This document shows, piece by piece, positions 10,576 to 21,972 of a stretch of 64,000 nucleotides of DNA; position 1 is the stretch's first letter; every line of letters starts with the position of its first letter. Location: positions 196,572,862 to 196,636,861 of the forward strand of contig OY998178.1 in the NCBI GenBank assembly GCA_963921935.1, given 5' to 3'. The notes under the pieces were generated by a model. The model was not told where the DNA came from, searched no databases, and worked only from the letters and a program-made list of their open reading frames with translations. The DNA is from Galeruca laticollis. Lineage: Eukaryota > Arthropoda > Insecta > Coleoptera > Chrysomelidae. A program made the translations under genes and the position numbers.

Positions 10576-12570
10576 GTGTATATGGCGCACAAAAATCCAC
10601 ATAGTATTTTTGAATTTAATACTTCTTTTAAATGGCCGAAAACAGCGACAAAAATTTTTATTTCGGAGAACGGTCATTTTATTTGTATAAAAATACACAT
10701 GAGTAAAACTTTTTATACAACATTTATATCGACTTATTGTCAGATCGCTGAACGAGTTTCTGCTGCTACGAAAGTTAGCCAAATAACGCTTTTCCGTATT
10801 AAGAAAGAAGCTCTGGCAGGAACTAATGTTGTCACTGATGTGCCTACTAAAAAACGAAGAACGTCCAGTATCCGTATGGATCAATTCGACAAAACTGTGC
10901 TTAGAAGGTGCATAAAAAATTATCACATATCCGAGAAAAAAGTACCCACGTTAAGAAATGTACACCAAACCTTTGCAGATAGTTATGGCTTCGCAGGAAG
11001 TTTTCGTTGGACTAACATGAAAAACAAGAGAATTTGTTAATAGAACGTCACAAAATGAGATATTCACGCCTACTATATTTAAGAAACATAAAAAAGTGCA
11101 GAGAACACAACAAACCTATCATTTATATACATTCATTGATGTCACACGCACCTTAGAGGATGGAGCGACAAGAGTAACGAAGAATTAGGAAAACTTGTTT
11201 TAAAAGTTAATAGGCCCATCATTGTGCATGCAGGAAATGAAAATGGTTTTGTACCATACGCTGGTATTATGTGGAACTCCCAGTCAAAAACAGGAGATTA
11301 TCATAATGAAATGTTGTACGAAAATTATGGGAAGTGGGTACAAGAAAAAATTATTCCAAACCTCAGATTAACAAATAAAATAGATATGTTTGTTTTGATC
11401 TTTTCTTGTCCCAAACATTGAGTCACATTCTAAGCTAAGTATTTGTTGTATCCTATGGTTATAACTAAAAGTGGCAACATTGCTCAAAATTTCAGTATCT
11501 GTATAATGTGTCAATAGTAATCTATTTAGTAGTTTTGTCCTTGTTTAATTACCATATAAAGAGAGATGCAAATATCGCCAGACTGTGACCGACGATCATT
11601 TCGAATTGGTCGTAGTATTGTAGTAAATAATGTCAAACGTGGTTTGTTTATACGAGCGCCATTACGACTAGAGAGTATATATTTAGTTCTATCGTTTTGA
11701 TGAGTTTTTCAAAACTAATTGTGACAAAATGAACTTTTGAGGTAATTAATTTAATGTTTTTGGATTATCATGGTTCGTCGGTGCCAAGTTTGTCAGAAAA
11801 ACAGCCGAAATTACCAAGGCCATGTATCTACAATACCATCCCCACTTTTTGTAATGCATTCATTATTTCACTACTGGCGTTTAGAATTGTTGGCCGCACA
11901 AATAAACGTGTTAATGAATGAATAGCCCTCTCTATGTTTATTATTACTTTAAGTTCCAAACCCACCAAAAAACGCTGTTGTAGTAATTGATAACGCCCCA
12001 TATCACAATGTTCTAAAAGAAAAATTACCTAAGACTGCTTGCAATAAACAACAAATAAAAAACTGGCTTTCTCAAAGAAACAGATATTACAGTGAACAAA
12101 CGTTGAAAACTGATCTTTTTAACGTTGCAAAAATGTACAAATCGCAATATAAAACTTATAAAATTGATGAATTGTTTATTCGACATGGATTGCAAGTTTT
12201 AAGGCTACCCCCTTATCATACGGACTTAAGTACGATCAAAAGTTTTTGGTTCGCACTTAAAGAATATGTGGCCAAACGTAATCTTACCTTCAATTTTACA
12301 AAGGTTAAAGAATTATGTGATGAATTTTTTGACACATTTTCTGCAAATGATTGAAAAGTTAGATGTGCCCATATAAAAAAAGATTGAAGATGAATTTATG
12401 AACAATGAACCACTGTTGTAGATAATATTATTATTAATTTGGCTGAAGACGGATATAGCGAGGATGATAAAGTTGGTATAGAAAGTGATTTTGAAGAATC
12501 ATTTGTAGATGCACATCATTATTTTACTGTTGATGACCCCTGTACGTCCAAAACATATTTTTCATTATAG
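10576..12570 (+). pseudogene. DDE-type (Tc1/mariner superfamily) transposase relic, interrupted by an insertion
   Basis: Part one (10730 to about 11361) has IAERVSAATKVSQ (helix-turn-helix), PTKKRRTSSIR, a frame break at ~11035, then NKPIIYI where the first catalytic Asp motif should follow but is deleted (~11130), and later HAGNENGFVP and WVQEKIIPNL. Part two (about 11955-12570) resumes with VVVIDNAPYHN (second Asp), WLSQRN, and LPPYHTDLSTIK, where the third catalytic acidic position is Lys (codon 12238-12240). The C-terminus is acidic. At least two of three catalytic residues are gone. An unrelated 0.6 kb block separates the parts. Confidence 0.8.
11362..11954. mobile_element. unidentified ~0.6 kb insertion inside the DDE transposase
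   Basis: The transposase reading stops matching after IIPNL near 11361 and resumes near 11955, where CCAAAC recurs on both sides and could be a short duplication. The insert has no recognisable terminal repeats. It contains a short open frame at 11770-11926 starting MVRRCQVCQKN, with one CxxC pair. That might be the first exon of a zinc-finger (THAP-like) protein, but only the first pair of ligands is present. Confidence 0.4.
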
Positions 12571-13847
12571 TGTTTGTTTGTAGGTGGTATGACTGAATAA
12601 ATTAAACGCAACAAATGTAAAAATGTAAATAGGTGTAAAATTGTAGATATTAGAGATGAATTCCACTAGAGTAATATAATATTTGTAGGACATATGTATA
12701 AAGGTCTAAGTCAACAATAATTGACGGCACCCAGAACCAACATTTTTTGTATTGCCAGTCCTAACTCTGTAAAAAGTGTGAAGGGATGTTCTAATTTCTC
12801 AAAAAAAATTTGCAAAAAATCCAAAAGTTTACATATGAAAGTAGAAATATCTGCCATAAAAAAGAGTGAATATTTTAATTATATTATTAGTATACTTATT
12901 AGACCATCTCTAAAGGCGATTTCACCAATTGATTTTTCAAATTTTATGTATAAACCCGAATTTTTACATTATTTTCTGCTACATATTATTAAGAATAACA
13001 ATTTTAGAAAGCTTTGCAGGTAGGTATGTCATCAACTATTACTACGAACAGATAGCAAAAATTGTTGGCCATTGTCAAATTTAGAAAATCGTTAAACAAT
13101 CCTTATCATATTGTACGCTTTATTTACAAAATCTACTTGACTTCCAATTTATATACAGATAAACCTCAATGACGAATATTATGATTGGACCACTTGAAAG
13201 ACAATAATTTGAAGTAAAGGTGAAAGTTTATGTTTCTTGGAATCTATTTATTATTTATTATTTACGTCACATAAAATAATAATGTCTGTACAAAAAAAAA
13301 ACCAATTTTCGTAGAAATGGTTTTTATTTCCTTATTCATTTGATTGATAATAAAGAACAAATTAATGTTATTTTGTTTTGTAAACTCGATTCTATATAGC
13401 ATTATACATGTGCCACAATTTATTATTTTTAAATCCAAATTAAAACTATTGTGTCAACCTCGTACGTATTAGCAGTCTCACAACCGTTAAAACTTTGCAT
13501 GCAGAATGTACGTCGCCTGCTCTTCCCGGTAACTGAGTTTACAACGTTGTCAAGTTGTATGGCTTTCCCGCGGATCGTCAACTGCCAAAATTAATTTGCC
13601 AACCTGTATGTATTTTTATTTGACATTTGACTTTAACCTTAAAACAAATTACAAAATGGTCCAGCGTGGTTCTAGCTAGCAAATCAATAGATTAACTGGT
13701 CTTAAACGATTCTCATACCTGGATTTTGGTATTTGTCAGATTCTAACAAGACCTATATAGTGATCCACTGTACTAATAATGAACCTAAAAATTTGAAAAT
13801 TTAGATGGCAAATAAACGTATTGAGGTATTGAGTATTGAATTTTTTG
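12571..13847. other. 1.3 kb with no recognisable gene
   Basis: Mostly AT-rich sequence with scattered stops in all frames. A short, less AT-rich patch at about 13484-13580 stands out but carries no motif I know. The open stretch at 12721-13023 is low complexity and Lys/Ser-rich without a domain. Confidence 0.4.
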
Positions 13848-13962
13848 GTGTTTTAAATGAAACTTACTGTTTCTAGTTAACTCCACAATATATTGAAAAA
13901 ATGTTAAAAATTTTTAATATATTGTGGAGTTAACTAGAAATAGTAAGTTTCATTTAAAACAC
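13848..13962. repeat. palindromic MITE, 115 bp
   Basis: A foldback starts GTGTTTTAAATGAAAC and ends with the exact inverse GTTTCATTTAAAACAC, with near-perfect arms of about 47-50 bases around an A/T-rich centre. The termini match the family seen at 22504-22706 and 4021-4137, but the interior differs (CTTACTGTTTCTAGTTAACTCC instead of CTCAAGGTCTCTAGTTAATTCC). It is therefore a second subfamily. TA follows the right end; the left flank lacks it. Confidence 0.85.
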
Positions 13963-14640
13963 TAATATGACTAGATTCCACAAAGTAAGTGTCGAGACAG
14001 TTAATTTCATAGAATTTTTTCATCACTCGAAACTTAAGAACCCATTGCAGATCAAGGACCCACGCTTGCTTAATCCGGCACTGATTAGTAGAATCCTACC
14101 TCTGAACAATATTTTTATTGTGACTATTGAATTTTGAGAAGATAATTTCGTTCATTTCCATTAAAAAATCTGCCTGCAATTCCTCAGGGAGCTTCGAGTT
14201 TTTTTAGTTATGTGTTCGGTAGAGTAAAATATGGAACCTCAACTGTCCATTCTATTTTTGATTTTCCTCTTACAATGAACTCTTCTGGTAGTTATATAAT
14301 AAATATCCAGATAATAATTTGATTTTGAAACTGATCTTTTCAGTCTAAATGAGACAAAGTAGACAGAATAGAGACATATAAGAGGTGAATTCACGTTTTC
14401 ATAGTTTTGTGCTTGGCAAATATATGATTTTGGATTCCTATGCTGGTAGCCGACGAGTAAACATCGCTTATCGGTAATTATACCTCATTAAATTCAAACC
14501 AAAATACGAGTTTTTTTTTTCGGTGTATCGTTGAAAGTAGTAAATAATTAACAATCATCATGTGAGTTTTTTCCAATTCTTGTGATCGATGCTATAAACA
14601 ATTGAGTTTTAAGAAGTGAAGACATTTTATTTTCATCAGT
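13963..14640. other. 0.7 kb with no recognisable gene
   Basis: AT-rich sequence, stops in every frame, no terminal repeats or motifs recognised. Its right end may include the 5' leader of the LINE that follows, whose exact start I cannot place. Confidence 0.35.
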
Positions 14641-14758
14641 GGCGTAACATCAAGTCAGGTAACTGTTTTTTCCTACCAAATATTTTCAGGGATCCATTAA
14701 GGACTCCTGTCTCTCCTTTTCGTTTGTATTGGCTTTGGTATCCAGGGCCACTTACAAG

Positions 14759-16093
14759 ATGAATATTCATCAATCCCAATCTACTTCAAACTCTCCTCCC
14801 CATAATTCACCTAATGCTACAAAATCGTATGTTGCGGCTGCACAAACAAAACCTCCCCCACCAACCTTCCCTAAAAGAGAACAGGCAATTATCATGCACG
14901 CCATAACCAATACCACTCTCTTTGAGTATATAAAAGCCATAGGAGAAATTGTAACCCCCAAAAACGTAACATTTGCCTCTAGAATCTCAAACAACCGCAT
15001 ATGCATCTATTTAAGCTCTACTGCTGTTGTCGATAGACTTCTTAATGAACACGATAGTATATATATTAAATCTAACAATATACCTATTCGAAGGCTTATC
15101 ACACCTGCCAAACGAATTCTGATTTCCAACGTCTCTCCCACTATCCCTCACTCTCTTATAGAAAAAGCTCTAAAAGACATCGGCCTACAGCTAGCCTCTC
15201 CTGTTTCATTCGTGAAATGTGGCGTACCGGACGATAATTATTCTCATACCATGAGTTTTCGCAGAATAACATATATTATACCAGAAAACGACAACTTCAC
15301 TCTCCAAACATCCCTTTTAATTACTTTAGATAATACTCCTTACAGAATTTTCGTGTCCACGGATAAACTGGAATGTTTCTTATGTAAACTCCCTGGACAC
15401 ATCGCCGATTCTTGCACCAATCCACCTAACGCTGAAATTCAAAATCCACCTCCCCCATCTCCTATAGTACAAACAACTACTACACACTCTGACAATCTTT
15501 CTGTATCTAACACTCAGAGTATACCTGTCGAAGATGATCAACCCAATCTGCCACTTATCGAGCAAGTCAATTTACCTGTAATTCAAGGACAAAAGAGAGG
15601 TCTATCTACGGATAGCAACCTTGAAACTCCCTCTCAGCTATCACCGATAGATACTCCGACCGACAACCAGATGTTCCCTCCTTCATACACAATACCTCAA
15701 AACTCAATCAAACAGCATAAGAAAAAACCCAAAACGACCGGAAAAGAGGACTTTAAACTCACACCCACTACTTACTCTACTATACAAGAGCTATGAAAAA
15801 ACAATTCTACTCACCTTACACTGACTGAAACACAACTCACCGCCTTCCTAGAAAACTCATTTGGCTTGTCAGACCCATTGAACGAAGCTCTCTCTTTCAC
15901 AGCAAATATACAAGGTCTACTAAATGACTTAACTCTTATGTACAACATAACCAAAGAACGGTCTCTTAAAAATCGGTTGACTAGATTACAGAAAAAAATA
16001 AAACATCAACTAAACCCTGAAGATTCGTCTGACGATAAGAGCTACACATCAGAAACCCAAACTGACGAAGAGTCAAATAATCCCATCTCTTAA
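14759..16093 (+). pseudogene. LINE ORF1 (gag-like RNA-binding protein) with one in-frame stop
   Basis: The first ATG of the frame is at 14759 (MNIHQSQSTS). The protein has a Pro/Ser/Thr-rich N-terminus, a central region (~residues 60-200) of the type found before zinc knuckles in LINE ORF1 proteins, and one CCHC knuckle, CFLCKLPGHIADSC, near 15375-15420. A TGA at 15794-15796, in a context suggesting a former Trp codon, interrupts the frame, which continues unshifted to the TAA at 16093 with a charged coiled-coil-like tail. It would coat the LINE RNA. The stop leaves it inactive or truncated. Confidence 0.8.
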
Positions 16094-16112
16094 TTAGCAC
16101 AGAACTCGTTAG

Positions 16113-19100
16113 AACCATCAGTCCATATTAACAATATCACTATATACAATAATAATCTTCAAGCTAATCCAATGGAATTGTGATGGATTTTTTCCTCGCC
16201 TGGAAAGAATCCAACAGCTCATATCCAATGAGAACACTCAAATCCTGTGTCTCCAAGAAACAAATGCCACAATCTCGAAACTTCCCCACCTAAAAAACTT
16301 TGAAGGCTACCATCTCATACGCAATAATTGCAATAGAGCCAGTGGCGGTACTTCGATTTTCGTTTCTAACGACATATTTTCATCCCTCCTACCCCTAAAT
16401 ACCGACCTTGAAGCTGTTGCTGTATCCATATGGCTCCCGAATAAATTAAATGTGTGCAGTATATACATTCCCCCAAACCATTGTCTAAAAGAAGAAGAAC
16501 TAGCAAACCTCATTTTTCAACTACCTCATCCCTACATTCTAGTAGGAGATTTCAATGCGCATAATAACTTGTGGGGATCCAACTCAACGTATGGTAAGGG
16601 TAAAATAGTGGAAAATGTATTAAACTGTACAAATGCGTGCCTACTAAATACAGGATCCAATACACACCTTAACTTCTCCTCTGGTTCTTTCTCCGCCATA
16701 GATCTCAGTCTATGCGATCCTAAATTAGCTCCCACATTAACTTGGCGTACTGTCGATGATTTACATGATAGTAATCATTTCCCTATCGTTATATCTTCCA
16801 TTGCCTCTCAAAACCCAAAAATCTCAACCAGAACTTTCTGGCGACTAAACAATGCTGACTGGAAAAGTTTTACATCACAAACAGAAGATGTCCTACATTC
16901 TCTTAAGTTTTCCGAAAGCGTTGATGATAATATCGCAATATTCTCAAATACTATTTTGTCAGCTGCTGAATTACATGTAGGTAAAACTAATATAAACCAT
17001 CCTAAGAAAAGTGTTCCTTGGTGGAATTCCTCTTGCAAAGACGCTGTACAACAACAAAACATAGCATTAAAACTGTTCCGACAAAACAATACCCCTGAAA
17101 ATCTCATCAATCTCAAAAAAGCCAGAGCAAAATCTAAATTCATTATCAAACAAAGCAAAAAATCCTCCTGGAAAAACTATGTTTCGACAATAAGCGAAAA
17201 CACAAATCCCAGTCAAGTATGGAAAAAGATCGGAGGTATACAGGGAAACAAAACCAATAATGGAATTCCCCATCTTGTTTCAAATGATGCGGTAATAAAT
17301 AATGACCATGAAATAGCGAAGATCATAGCTGAAAATTTCGAAGACAAATTCCGAAGTAGGCTACACCCAAACATTGCAAATACTTATACTAATAACTCTT
17401 TATCATGCCCAATTCCATCAAATCAAGATATAGACTCACTCAACCTACCTTTCTCTCACCAGGAACTTATTACTGCGTTAAAATCGTGCAAAAATTCCGC
17501 TGCTGGTCCTGATGACCTGCCATATATTTTCCTTAAAAAACTTGATTTCTTAGGTCAACTCAAACTTTTAGAACTGTTCAACTTAATATGGACCTCTAAC
17601 ATGTTTCCAAGCCTCTGGCGACTATCCGTCATAATTCCCTTGAAAAAACCTGATCAGCCGACAACCTCCCCCAAGTCCTATAGGCCCATCTCATTAACCT
17701 GTACAATGTGCAAAGTCATGGAAAACATGATCAATAAAAGATTGATATGGTATTTAGAAAAACACAACATTTTATCAGAAGACCAATCTGGATTTCGGCG
17801 GCACAGGTCAACAAAGGACAATTTGATAACGTTGCAAACTCATATCTCCACCGCTCTAAACAAAAAACAACAAACTATACTTGCTACATTTGATATAGAA
17901 GGTGCATTCGATACAATACACAGAAATGTCATACTTGAGAAATTATCCTATCACAATATTAATGGAAATATATTCTTTTTTATCAAAAACTTTTTATCGC
18001 TTAGATCCTTCAAAGTATCTGTTAATGGTATCCTTTCCTCAACATTCAATCAAACCGACGGATTACCCCAAGGCTCGGTACTCAGTCCCACACTCTTCAA
18101 CCTCGTAACAAATGATCTTTGTTCTAACTTCTCTGCTCCTGTTAGATGCACGATGTATGCCGATGACTTATTATTATATTGCCACGGTCAGTCAGTGTCC
18201 ACTACCTCCTCTATAATTCAATCCGCGGTAAACTCCCTGTCCAACAAGATAACATTATTGGGACTCTTTTTATCCCCAACAAAATCCAAAGTCATCAATT
18301 TTAGTAAGTCTTCAATAAACTCTACCCCTAATATTATAATCAACAACGTCCCCCTTCAGGTTGTAAATCACTGCAAAATATTGGGTATGATATTTGACTC
18401 CCGTCTCAATTGGAAAAAACATATTCTAGATACTAAGAGCGAAGGATACAGACAACTAAACATCATAAAAACCCTCTCTCACTTCCATTGGGGCGCTGAC
18501 GAAACTTCTCTCCTAAAAATATACAGATCCCTTATTCGATCTAAATTAGACTATGGCTGCTTCGTATCTATATCTGCATCTAAATCACATATCAATGTCT
18601 TGAACTCGATACACAATACAGCTCTTCGCCTGTGTCTGGAGGCGTTCAGGTCTAGCCCGGTAGAAAGTCTCTACTGCGAAGCAAATGAACCTCCTCTATG
18701 GATAAGACGTCAACATTTATTACTTAACTATATTATCTCGGTATCTTCCAATCCCCTTAACCCAGTATACAGCTTGTTTACCGATGATAGCTTACAGAAC
18801 ACCTCAACATCCTCAACAATAATACCCTTACCTTCACTACTAAAAACAATGCCAATCAAAATTGATATTTCTCAAACATTTCCTCTACCTCTTCCCCTAA
18901 TGCCCCCATGGACGAAAAACATTCCTCATATCAACACATCTCTCACAACTCTGAATAAAAATGAAACACCAAACGATCTAATTAAACAAACTTTTCTGGA
19001 TATAATATACCGAAATGACTACGATTTAGTACTATATACTGATGCCTCGAAAAATGAAACAGGAGTCGGTTGTGCTGTAACAACATTAGATTCTCCAATC

Positions 19101-19825
19101 TTCTCTTCCACAATATCATCAACTTGTACTGTACATACCGGCGAACTCTATAGTATACTTCAGGCCTTCAAACATATTTCCCCTCCCAATAAAAATGTCT
19201 GCATATGTACAGACTCACTTGCATCTATACACTCCATTAAAGATATATACAGTGACCATCCTCTTGTACAGAATATCCACGACTCCTACCAACTCTCCTT
19301 TTCCCAAAATATAACAGTTACCATTCTATGGACACCATCTCACATTGGTATAATGGGAAACGAACTAGCTGATCAACTAGCTAAAAGGGCCACAACTTTA
19401 AACTATTACGCACATAACATCCAAATTGCATCCGATCTCAAGCAAGTCATCAAGCATAAGATCAAATCTCTATGGCAAAATCATTGGAACTCCATCCCGA
19501 CAAAATTGCAAAAAATTCAACCTTCATTAAGCCATCCTTACTATATTGGAGCTTCAAATCTCTCAAGACAAGACCAAGCGGTGCTGAGAAGACTAAGAAT
19601 CGGTCACACTAGATTCACTCATGGCCATCCAACATTCGGCCATTCTGTTCAACCTGTAACTGCATCTACACCGTTGAACACATTATTCTAGAATGCCAAC
19701 AGTACACAACTAGAAGACAACAGCTCAACCTCAAAGGAAGTCTCGAAGAGATACTCGGAAATCCAGATAATGTCCCCTCCGTTCTCCAGTTCCTGAAAGA
19801 CGTACAGCTATACCACAAAATATAA
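16113..19825 (+). pseudogene. LINE ORF2: endonuclease, reverse transcriptase, RNase H
   Basis: The frame is open from 16113 to the TAG at 19689-19691. No ATG precedes the endonuclease start (QWNCDGFFPRL near 16170); the first in-frame ATG is at 16452, too late. APE endonuclease motifs: LQETNA, GDFNAHNNLWGS, and SNHFPI where SDH is usual. RT: SYRPISL, DQSGFRRHRSTKDNL, GLPQGSVLSP, YADD at 18156-18167. RNase H: YTDASK, TGELYS, CTDSLAS and ELADQLAK, all four catalytic acids present. A frameshift near 19620-19640 moves the C-terminal C-x2-C...H...C motif and the real end (TAA at 19823-19825) to another frame. Confidence 0.88.
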
Positions 19826-19905
19826 TATATTTATTGTATACTTATACTGTACCTGTGCGAGTGGCCTTTGTAGCCGAGCACGTTAATTGCAATAAAAAAA
19901 AATAT

Positions 19906-21428
19906 ATGATTTTGACACTAACATTATTGTTATTCTAATACAATATTTTTTCAATGTTTTGTTTAATTTATAACATCGTAAACAAGGTTATTTCAAATAT
20001 TTTCTGCAATTGTTATTAGCTCTTCCCTCCTCATATATATAAAAATCAAAGAAGTATCGGAAGAAGATTTAAAGGCAATAAAATAGGTGATAAATCGAAA
20101 GGTTCAGTAGAGGTTATAAAGAACCACGAATTTGAATAAAATATGAGATCACGCTCCAGGTAGCAAAGGTTGAGTACATAATTTCAAATAATGCATCAAG
20201 ATTTATGAGGTATTGATATAAAACATGCTTTAGAATAATTTAGGGTTATTTATCCAAGAAAGGATGCTGACTACGAACGATTGAAATGTTATGCTGGTTT
20301 AGTGTTTTACGCATCTTCAGGATGAATCAAAATAATTGGGAAAAGTTACATGATACAGGAAATAGTAGTTTATACAAGTGCGCAAAGCGTCATTTTTTCT
20401 TCGAGCGCAGAAGTTCTATTTTCTACGATTATTATAGAATTTCTATATTCCGACGTTGTTTTTGAGTATGGGATAGCTTCGTTCTATCACTATGGTAAGA
20501 ATATTCATTCTCGCTCTTGATATAGAATGAATACTTGTGGTGCCCTCTAAATGTTACGGTTCACTTAACAGAAAGAGAAAATAGGCGTGCACCGTTTTCT
20601 ACACCAGTTCCACTACGCAGAGTAGAAGTAGTGCAGAAGTATCAAATTGCATAAAACATAAAGTGAACGCAAAATGACTGATATGGTCGTTGCGCATTAT
20701 TTGTTAGAGCCAGAAGTACAGCATACGTGTATTTTGTGACACTTTTTGAGAAAAAAAAAGAAAAAAAAATTGTCAATGGTCAAAAATGTCGATTGTCAAA
20801 ATTGTTTAGATGTTATCTATTTTTTTAAATTTTAGAATGAAACTGATTAATTATCCATAAAAAGTGAATAATTTTATTTAAATCATAGCTATTACATGGC
20901 TTCATTCCTTTTTAGTGTTTGAAACGGACAGCTGCGATGATTTCACCATAACTACTGCAGAAATTAAGGAGTTAGCAATTCAATATATGGTGTTCTCTTT
21001 TTTATTTGATAGTCGAATAACAATTATAGTCGAAATCACGGGTCGTATTCAAAATTATACACTAGAACCGTTTCTCTGGCCTACGGCTCGGGTAACGAAT
21101 ATTTCTACTCATGTAGATATAGAATATACTATTCTTGCGTATGAACAGAATTTCTTATATCTTATCGACGAAATTAATAAAACTCTCACTATACTAGTGG
21201 TATTATAGTGCATTACCATAAATCTCTCCTTTGTGTTTTCGTTTCCAATATTCTTCTAGTAACTATTCCTGATTCCTCTTGTATTACTAACTTAACCCAG
21301 ATCAGCTATTTTTCAACCTCAATTCATTGTACAAGGGATCTTTGCTTCGTTATATTTCGAACTTTCTCATTCTTAAATTGGTCCAACAAACTTTTATCGC
21401 TTTTTTGCTCTATTCTATGCGTATGTAT
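19906..21428. other. 1.5 kb without a clear gene, possible faint piggyBac-like relic
   Basis: Near 20260-20460 broken frames give phrases such as NQNNWEKLHDTGNSSLY and ERRSSIFYDYY, which faintly recall the conserved middle of piggyBac transposases. Stops are frequent and no TIRs are seen, so I do not call it. The two open stretches at 20915-21208 and 21208-21495 show no domain; the second runs into the LTR. GTAT at 21425-21428 is the target duplication of the next element. Confidence 0.3.
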
Positions 21429-21928
21429 TGTTACGAAAGAGCACACTGGTATAGTCCCTGAATCCGACTCTGTCTATGCCATGTATGAAAGTTAAAATTA
21501 TGGCGGATGCGCAGGGATTTCTTAGAACTGATTACGATTGTGACTATCTTATCTATACATTGTTTTTGTGACCAGTCTCATCTACAAAATGCCAGAGCCA
21601 ATTATTTTTTAGTGAGCCGCAATCTAGAATTATCTAGTAGAAAAGGCACTAATATATAAATAACCCATCAGGAAGAGTTCAGTTTAGTTGATAAAGTGAT
21701 CTCTACAAATAAACAAGAATACACTGAAACAGCGAACAGTAGAGTGGTGATACAAATTAATAATAAAGGTTGTGTGTATATAAATTAAATTTAAGTGAAT
21801 AGTTAAGTGTATATAAATTAAGTGTTAGTGAGTAGTTTAGTGTTTAAATAAATTCGTAAGTAGCCATACCGTGTGTTTAAAGTTTATCCCACCCGTTTAC
21901 TGTTTAAATAAATTAGAAAAACATTACA
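21429..21928 (+). repeat. 5' LTR of the SAP/macro gypsy element
   Basis: 500 bases bounded by TG and CA, matching 27667-28149 along its whole length. It contains short repeats of AGTGAATAGTTAAGTGTATATAAATT type near its 3' half; an extra block of this type explains the longer length relative to the 3' LTR. Confidence 0.93.
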
Positions 21929-21929
21929 T

Positions 21930-21947
21930 TGGTGTCAGGTGTGGGGT
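21930..21947 (+). other. candidate primer binding site
   Basis: TGGTGTCAGGTGTGGGG begins two bases after the 5' LTR. The leading TGG fits pairing to a tRNA CCA end. I cannot name the tRNA from the sequence alone. Confidence 0.6.
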
Positions 21948-21972
21948 AATATAAATAAATTGCTACGTAAAA

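Larger units (their letters stand above)
14640..19905 (+). mobile_element. RNase-H-bearing non-LTR retrotransposon (I/LOA-like LINE), nearly full length
   Basis: Two ORFs in LINE order: a gag-like ORF1 with a zinc knuckle, and ORF2 with endonuclease, reverse transcriptase, RNase H and a C-terminal Cys/His motif. An RNase H domain after RT points to the I/LOA/Tad-type group rather than Jockey or CR1. The 3' end is a short UTR ending in an A-rich run near 19892-19905. Damage is light: one stop in ORF1, a missing ORF2 start, one late frameshift. The 5' boundary is approximate. Confidence 0.88.

Noticed and set aside
11776..11796. Similarity of GGTGCCAAGTTTGTCAG to the piggyBac subterminal repeat
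   Set aside because: Short, with two mismatches and no TIR or TTAA nearby; chance cannot be excluded.
11770..11926. THAP-domain protein first exon
   Set aside because: Only one CxxC pair is present and the later Cys/His pair and AVPTIF-type motif are missing.
20260..20470. Possible piggyBac relic
   Set aside because: Only a few weakly similar phrases in broken frames, no TTAA-flanked TIRs found.
20915..21495. Two adjacent open frames of about 95 codons
   Set aside because: No recognisable motif, unremarkable composition, and the second overlaps an LTR.
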